7,520 nt of DNA. Source: Elusimicrobiota bacterium. Lineage in GTDB: Bacteria; Elusimicrobiota; Elusimicrobia; UBA1565; UBA9628. Positions 5,184 through 7,520 of this stretch are shown in pieces. The position numbers were made by a program, and so were the translations under genes. Within the stretch, counting starts at the first letter, position 1, and each line of letters begins with the position of its first letter. The notes beneath the pieces were generated by a model that worked only from the letters and a program-made list of their open reading frames with translations, was not told the DNA's origin and did no database searches. Location of the stretch: the NCBI GenBank assembly GCA_028865585.1, contig JAGWJU010000054.1, positions 1 to 7,520 of the forward strand, given 5' to 3'.

Positions 5184-6062
5184 CATCATTCCTTTATAAG
5201 GCTTGTTCGGGCCGCCCAAGAAGGCCAGAAGCGCCGCCTCGAGCTCGGCGTAGCGGGGGTTGGTCTCGGGCCGGGTGACGCGCTCGTGCGCGATGTTCTC
5301 GGACTCGGGGTAGAGGATGAAGGCGCGGCGCGATTGCGGCGGCAAGGAGGCCATGAAGTCCGCCGTGGCGCCCGAGTCGACCGCGGCGTCCACGGCCGTG
5401 GCCAGCGCGAAGAATCCCAAGCCGCGCGCGGCGACGGCGGAGAGCAGCTCCGGGCGCGCCGCGTTGTTGTCCAAGATGAGCCGGTGCAGCTGGCAGACGG
5501 CGTTCAAGGCCATCTTCTCGTAGTGGTTGGCGTCGCCGCGGGTGTCCATGGCCCAGGGGCGCACGGCCGTCATGATGGGCGCCACGCCGGGCAGGCAGGC
5601 CCAGGGGATGAGCCGGGAGACCAGCTTCAAGGCGGGCGTGAACAAGAACACGTCGCCGAAATCGCGGGGCGACGGGCCCGCGCAGCTGCGGCGCAGGGCG
5701 TCCAAGACGAGAGCCCCGCCGGTGGAAAACCCGGCCAAAGAGACCTTTTGCCCCAGCGCCGCGGCCGCGGCCAGGCCGAAGTCCGTCTCGTCGCGCCACT
5801 CCTTGAGCGTGACGCGGAGCAGGTCCTGCGGGCGCGTGCCGTGCCCGGGCAGCAAAACGGCCAAGACGTTGTAGCCTTGGCCGTGGAAGAGGCGCGCGAG
5901 CGCCCGCATCGAGTGCGGCGAGTCGGTCAGCCCGTGGACCATCAAGACGGAACGCTCGGTTCGGCGGCCGTGGAGGAGCAGGAAGGGTTTGTTCTCGGGA
6001 TTGGGGGCCGGGCTTTGCGCGATGCGGGCTTGGAACCGCTCCACCGCCTCGGCGTAAGTCAC
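5181..6062 (-). CDS. Alpha/beta hydrolase (carboxylesterase / monoacylglycerol-lipase-like)
   Basis: This encodes 293 aa and has no signal peptide, so it is probably cytoplasmic. The core signature is VLMVHGLTDSPHSM (39-52), with the HG oxyanion-hole motif at 43-44, and LPGHGT (71-76), typical of serine esterases and monoglyceride lipases. The nucleophile elbow is GFSTG (111-115), Ser113. Likely acid is D225 (TAVDAAVDSG) and likely catalytic His is H259 (NIAHERV), both in the expected order. The segment between about 140 and 200 would be the cap. Substrate cannot be read from sequence; a short-chain ester or lipid is likely from the family. The GTG start at 6062 is the first start after an in-frame TAA, with a TATAAT 5 nt ahead and no SD. 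The thioredoxin gene follows by 10 nt. Confidence 0.88.
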   Translation of the reverse strand: MTYAEAVERFQARIAQSPAPNPENKPFLLLHGRRTERSVLMVHGLTDSPHSMRALARLFHGQGYNVLAVLLPGHGTRPQDLLRVTLKEWRDETDFGLAAAAALGQKVSLAGFSTGGALVLDALRRSCAGPSPRDFGDVFLFTPALKLVSRLIPWACLPGVAPIMTAVRPWAMDTRGDANHYEKMALNAVCQLHRLILDNNAARPELLSAVAARGLGFFALATAVDAAVDSGATADFMASLPPQSRRAFILYPESENIAHERVTRPETNPRYAELEAALLAFLGGPNKPYKGMM

Positions 6063-6067
6063 GTCCC

Positions 6068-6076
6068 ATTATATCA
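6068..6076 (-). promoter_or_regulatory. Extended -10 promoter TGA-TATAAT for the hydrolase gene
   Basis: On the minus strand TGA (6076-6074) precedes a consensus TATAAT (6073-6068), forming an extended -10. Five bases separate it from the GTG start at 6062, so the transcript should begin at or next to the start codon. No strong -35 is seen, as is common for extended -10 promoters. Confidence 0.6.
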
Positions 6077-6079
6077 CTT

Positions 6080-6095
6080 GAAAATTTTCTTTAAT
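6080..6095 (+). promoter_or_regulatory. AT-rich divergent promoter segment: GAAAATTTTC palindrome and TTTAAT -10 for the methyltransferase
   Basis: GAAAATTTTC (6080-6089) is a perfect 10-bp palindrome. TTTAAT (6090-6095) differs from the -10 consensus at one base and would start transcription near 6101-6102, which favours ATG 6113 over TTG 6095 as the start. No clear -35 is present. The palindrome could be an operator or simply AT-rich DNA between two divergent promoters. Confidence 0.35.
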
Positions 6096-6112
6096 TGGAT
6101 GAACGGGGCGCG

Positions 6113-6943
6113 ATGGCGATGAGAAACGGGCGAACGCAGACGCGGGGCTACATCCACGGCTATTCCAGGGCCGAGCAGGAGCGCTTGGCCGCACAAAGCA
6201 GGTTCCTGGAGCCCATGGTGTTTTCGGGCGTGGATTTCTCGCGCCAGACGCGGGTCTTGGAAATCGGCTGCGGCGTGGGCGCGCAGACGCAGATTCTTTT
6301 GCGGCGCTTCCCGAAGATTTTCGTGCAGGGCGTCGACGTTTCGCCCGCGCAGATTTCGCGCGCGCGGGAAAATCTGGCCCGGCCCATCGCGCAAGGCCGC
6401 GCGGACCTCCGCGTGGCCGACGGCGAGAGGCTGCCTTTCGCGGACGCCTCCTTCGACGGCGCCTTTTTCTGCTGGGTCCTGGAGCACCTGCAAAAGCCCC
6501 AAGCCGTGCTCAAGGAGCTGCGCCGGGTCTTGAAGCCCGGCGCCCGCGTTTTCGGCATCGAGGTGCAAAACGAAAGCCTCTACCTTTATCCCGAGTGCCC
6601 CGCGGTCGCGGCGTACTGGAAGGAGTACAACGACGCGCAGCGCGCCATGGGCGGCGACCCGTGCGTGGGCGCCAAGACCGGCAACCTTCTGCGCCAGGCT
6701 GGCTTCAAGGACGTGCGGGTCTGCGCGTGGACCAGGCACTACGATCAGCGCGACCGCCTGGCCTTCAAGCGCATGATCGACTACTGGCAGCGCCTGCTTT
6801 TAAGCGTCGCGCCGCAGCTTCTGGCCGCGGGCCGCGTGGACCAGAAGCTCATCCGCGAAATGAAGCGCGAGCACGCGCGCCTGAAGTCCCACCCCCAGGG
6901 CGTGTTCTTCTACACGCCGCTGAAATTCTCCGCCCGCCGCTAA
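6113..6943 (+). CDS. SAM-dependent class I methyltransferase (UbiE/Methyltransf_11 type)
   Basis: This encodes 276 aa from ATG 6113; TTG 6095 (282 aa) and ATG 6119 are other possible starts in frame. I chose 6113 because a -10-like TTTAAT lies at 6090-6095 and GGGG sits 4 nt before it. In numbering from 6113, motif I VLEIGCGVGAQT is at about 48-59 (SAM binding). The acidic strand end GVDVS is at 73-77, followed by ADGERLPFADASFDGAF and WVLEHL at about 102-126 and LKPGARVF at about 141-148. The leader GYIHGYSRAEQERL and the C-terminal half with several Trp/Tyr residues fit a family of soluble small-molecule methyltransferases annotated only generally. Substrate is not evident. It is divergent from the hydrolase and 58 nt ahead of the peroxidase gene, so it may share a theme with neither. 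Confidence 0.88.
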   Translation: MAMRNGRTQTRGYIHGYSRAEQERLAAQSRFLEPMVFSGVDFSRQTRVLEIGCGVGAQTQILLRRFPKIFVQGVDVSPAQISRARENLARPIAQGRADLRVADGERLPFADASFDGAFFCWVLEHLQKPQAVLKELRRVLKPGARVFGIEVQNESLYLYPECPAVAAYWKEYNDAQRAMGGDPCVGAKTGNLLRQAGFKDVRVCAWTRHYDQRDRLAFKRMIDYWQRLLLSVAPQLLAAGRVDQKLIREMKREHARLKSHPQGVFFYTPLKFSARR

Positions 6944-6957
6944 GGCGCGGCGCGGAG

Positions 6958-6995
6958 CGTTTCCCCTTGACGAAACGTTGCAGATACCCCACACT
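6958..6995 (+). promoter_or_regulatory. Promoter-like TTGACG-17-CACACT with an inverted repeat over the -35
   Basis: TTGACG (6967-6972) and the weak -10 CACACT (6990-6995) are 17 bp apart, and the -10 ends 6 nt before ATG 7002. CGTTTC (6958-6963) and GAAACG (6972-6977) are an exact 6-bp inverted repeat flanking the -35. This could be an operator or a short hairpin after the methyltransferase gene. The 9-mer CCCTTGACG also occurs at 659-667 at the other TTGACG promoter. Confidence 0.35.
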
Positions 6996-7001
6996 AGGGG
7001 C

Positions 7002-7520
7002 ATGAAAATGAAAATTTCGCAGTTTTCCAGGGACACCGCCGCGCGCGGAGCGCTGGCCGCCGCGGCGGTGGTCACGGCCTTGGCCGCGGTCATCGAGATC
7101 GCCGGCGCCTCGTCCGCACGGGCGCAGTTCGGCGGCGACTTCGGGGAATCCGGATCGAGCTATCCGTACCACGTGCCGCTGGGGTTGAACCCTCCGCCCG
7201 TGCCGGCCGACAATCCCATCACCGACGCCAAGGTCGCGCTGGGCAAGGACCTCTACTTCGACAAGCGCCTGTCTAAAAACGATACGGTCAGCTGCGAGAC
7301 CTGCCACAACCCCATGATGGGCTGGACCGATCACAAGCCCGTCTCGACCGGCATCCACGGCCAGCACGGCACGCGCAACGCCCCCACGGTCTTGAACTCG
7401 GCCTACAACCCCGAGCAGTTCTGGGACGGCCGCGCGCCGAGCCTGGAGAAGCAAATCGAGGGGCCGGTCGCCAATCCCGTCGAGATGGGCTTTAGCCTCG
7501 CGGGCGCGGCCAAGCGCATC
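7002..7520 (+). CDS. Di-haem cytochrome c peroxidase / MauG family protein (3' truncated)
   Basis: 173 codons are present with no stop before the window ends. Residues 1-42 form a Sec signal peptide with a likely cut after SARA. The mature protein has TDAKVALGKDLYFDKRLSKN (74-93), then a c-type haem site CETCH (98-102). It continues with GTRNAPTVLNSAYN (123-136), FWDGRAPSLEKQ and GPVANPVEMG (154-163). This order is that of the N-terminal haem domain of bacterial di-haem peroxidases, which reduce periplasmic H2O2 using cytochromes or small copper proteins; MauG-like proteins share it and use it for other oxidations. The second haem domain lies beyond the window, so the two cannot be separated. 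The AGGGG at 6996-7000 is too close to ATG 7002 for an SD but fits ATG 7008 (codon 3), which would be the start if the transcript has a leader. Confidence 0.92.
   Translation, partial: MKMKISQFSRDTAARGALAAAAVVTALAAVIEIAGASSARAQFGGDFGESGSSYPYHVPLGLNPPPVPADNPITDAKVALGKDLYFDKRLSKNDTVSCETCHNPMMGWTDHKPVSTGIHGQHGTRNAPTVLNSAYNPEQFWDGRAPSLEKQIEGPVANPVEMGFSLAGAAKRI

Noticed and set aside
4181..5278. 365-aa plus-strand ORF across the thioredoxin gene
   Set aside because: The minus strand encodes a clear CVNC thioredoxin with a signal peptide; the plus ORF has low-complexity shadow composition.
4986..6122. 378-aa plus-strand ORF across the hydrolase gene
   Set aside because: The minus strand carries HG, GFSTG, Asp and His in catalytic order; the plus ORF has no motif.
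1..7520. CRISPR array, insertion sequence, phage genes, plasmid origin or defence system
   Set aside because: There are no regular repeats, transposase, integrase, terminal inverted repeats or effector motifs; every long coding stretch is accounted for by chromosomal housekeeping, redox or envelope genes.

Overview
The window is strongly GC-rich, gene-dense and Gram-negative in character. It holds the C-terminus of a Pal/OmpA-like lipoprotein, a second lipoprotein with a lipobox, and several Sec-type signal peptides for periplasmic proteins. No phylum-specific marker is present. The HisRS is of the deep class shared by Bacteroidetes, archaea and eukaryotes, and a receiver fused to a metallo-beta-lactamase-like fold recalls environmental high-GC lineages such as Elusimicrobiota or deltaproteobacteria-like groups. 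That placement is a low-confidence guess. Nothing marks a plasmid, phage, insertion sequence or CRISPR array, and the region reads as ordinary chromosome.

Layout, left to right. Positions 1-602 (+) carry the end of a Pal-like gene followed by a small OB-fold-like lipoprotein gene, probably one operon. Positions 662-1426 (+) carry a promoter, a secreted helical protein of unknown family, and tRNA-Ala(GGC), whose first 10 bases contain the stop codon of the preceding gene. Positions 1427-1578 are a non-coding convergent gap with hairpins. Positions 1579-2901 (-) are hisS. A 42-bp divergent gap with a perfect 10-bp palindrome separates hisS from a receiver-domain protein (2944-4107, +) whose C-terminal half looks like a metallo-beta-lactamase fold that has lost its metal ligands. 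Positions 4121-6062 (-) are a two-gene unit: an alpha/beta hydrolase followed by a secreted DipZ-like thioredoxin. An AT-rich divergent gap leads to a SAM methyltransferase (6113-6943, +) and then a di-haem cytochrome c peroxidase/MauG family gene that runs off the window.

The genes do not form one recognisable pathway. The shared themes are the cell envelope (Pal, two exported proteins) and periplasmic redox chemistry (thioredoxin-like protein, cytochrome c peroxidase).

Three observations stand out. First, the receiver protein appears to be fused to a catalytically dead MBL fold. Second, the stop codon of the helical-protein gene lies inside a tRNA, so RNase P processing would create a non-stop mRNA. 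Third, several genes have a -10-like hexamer 5-7 nt before the start codon and no Shine-Dalgarno, which suggests leaderless transcripts are common in this organism.
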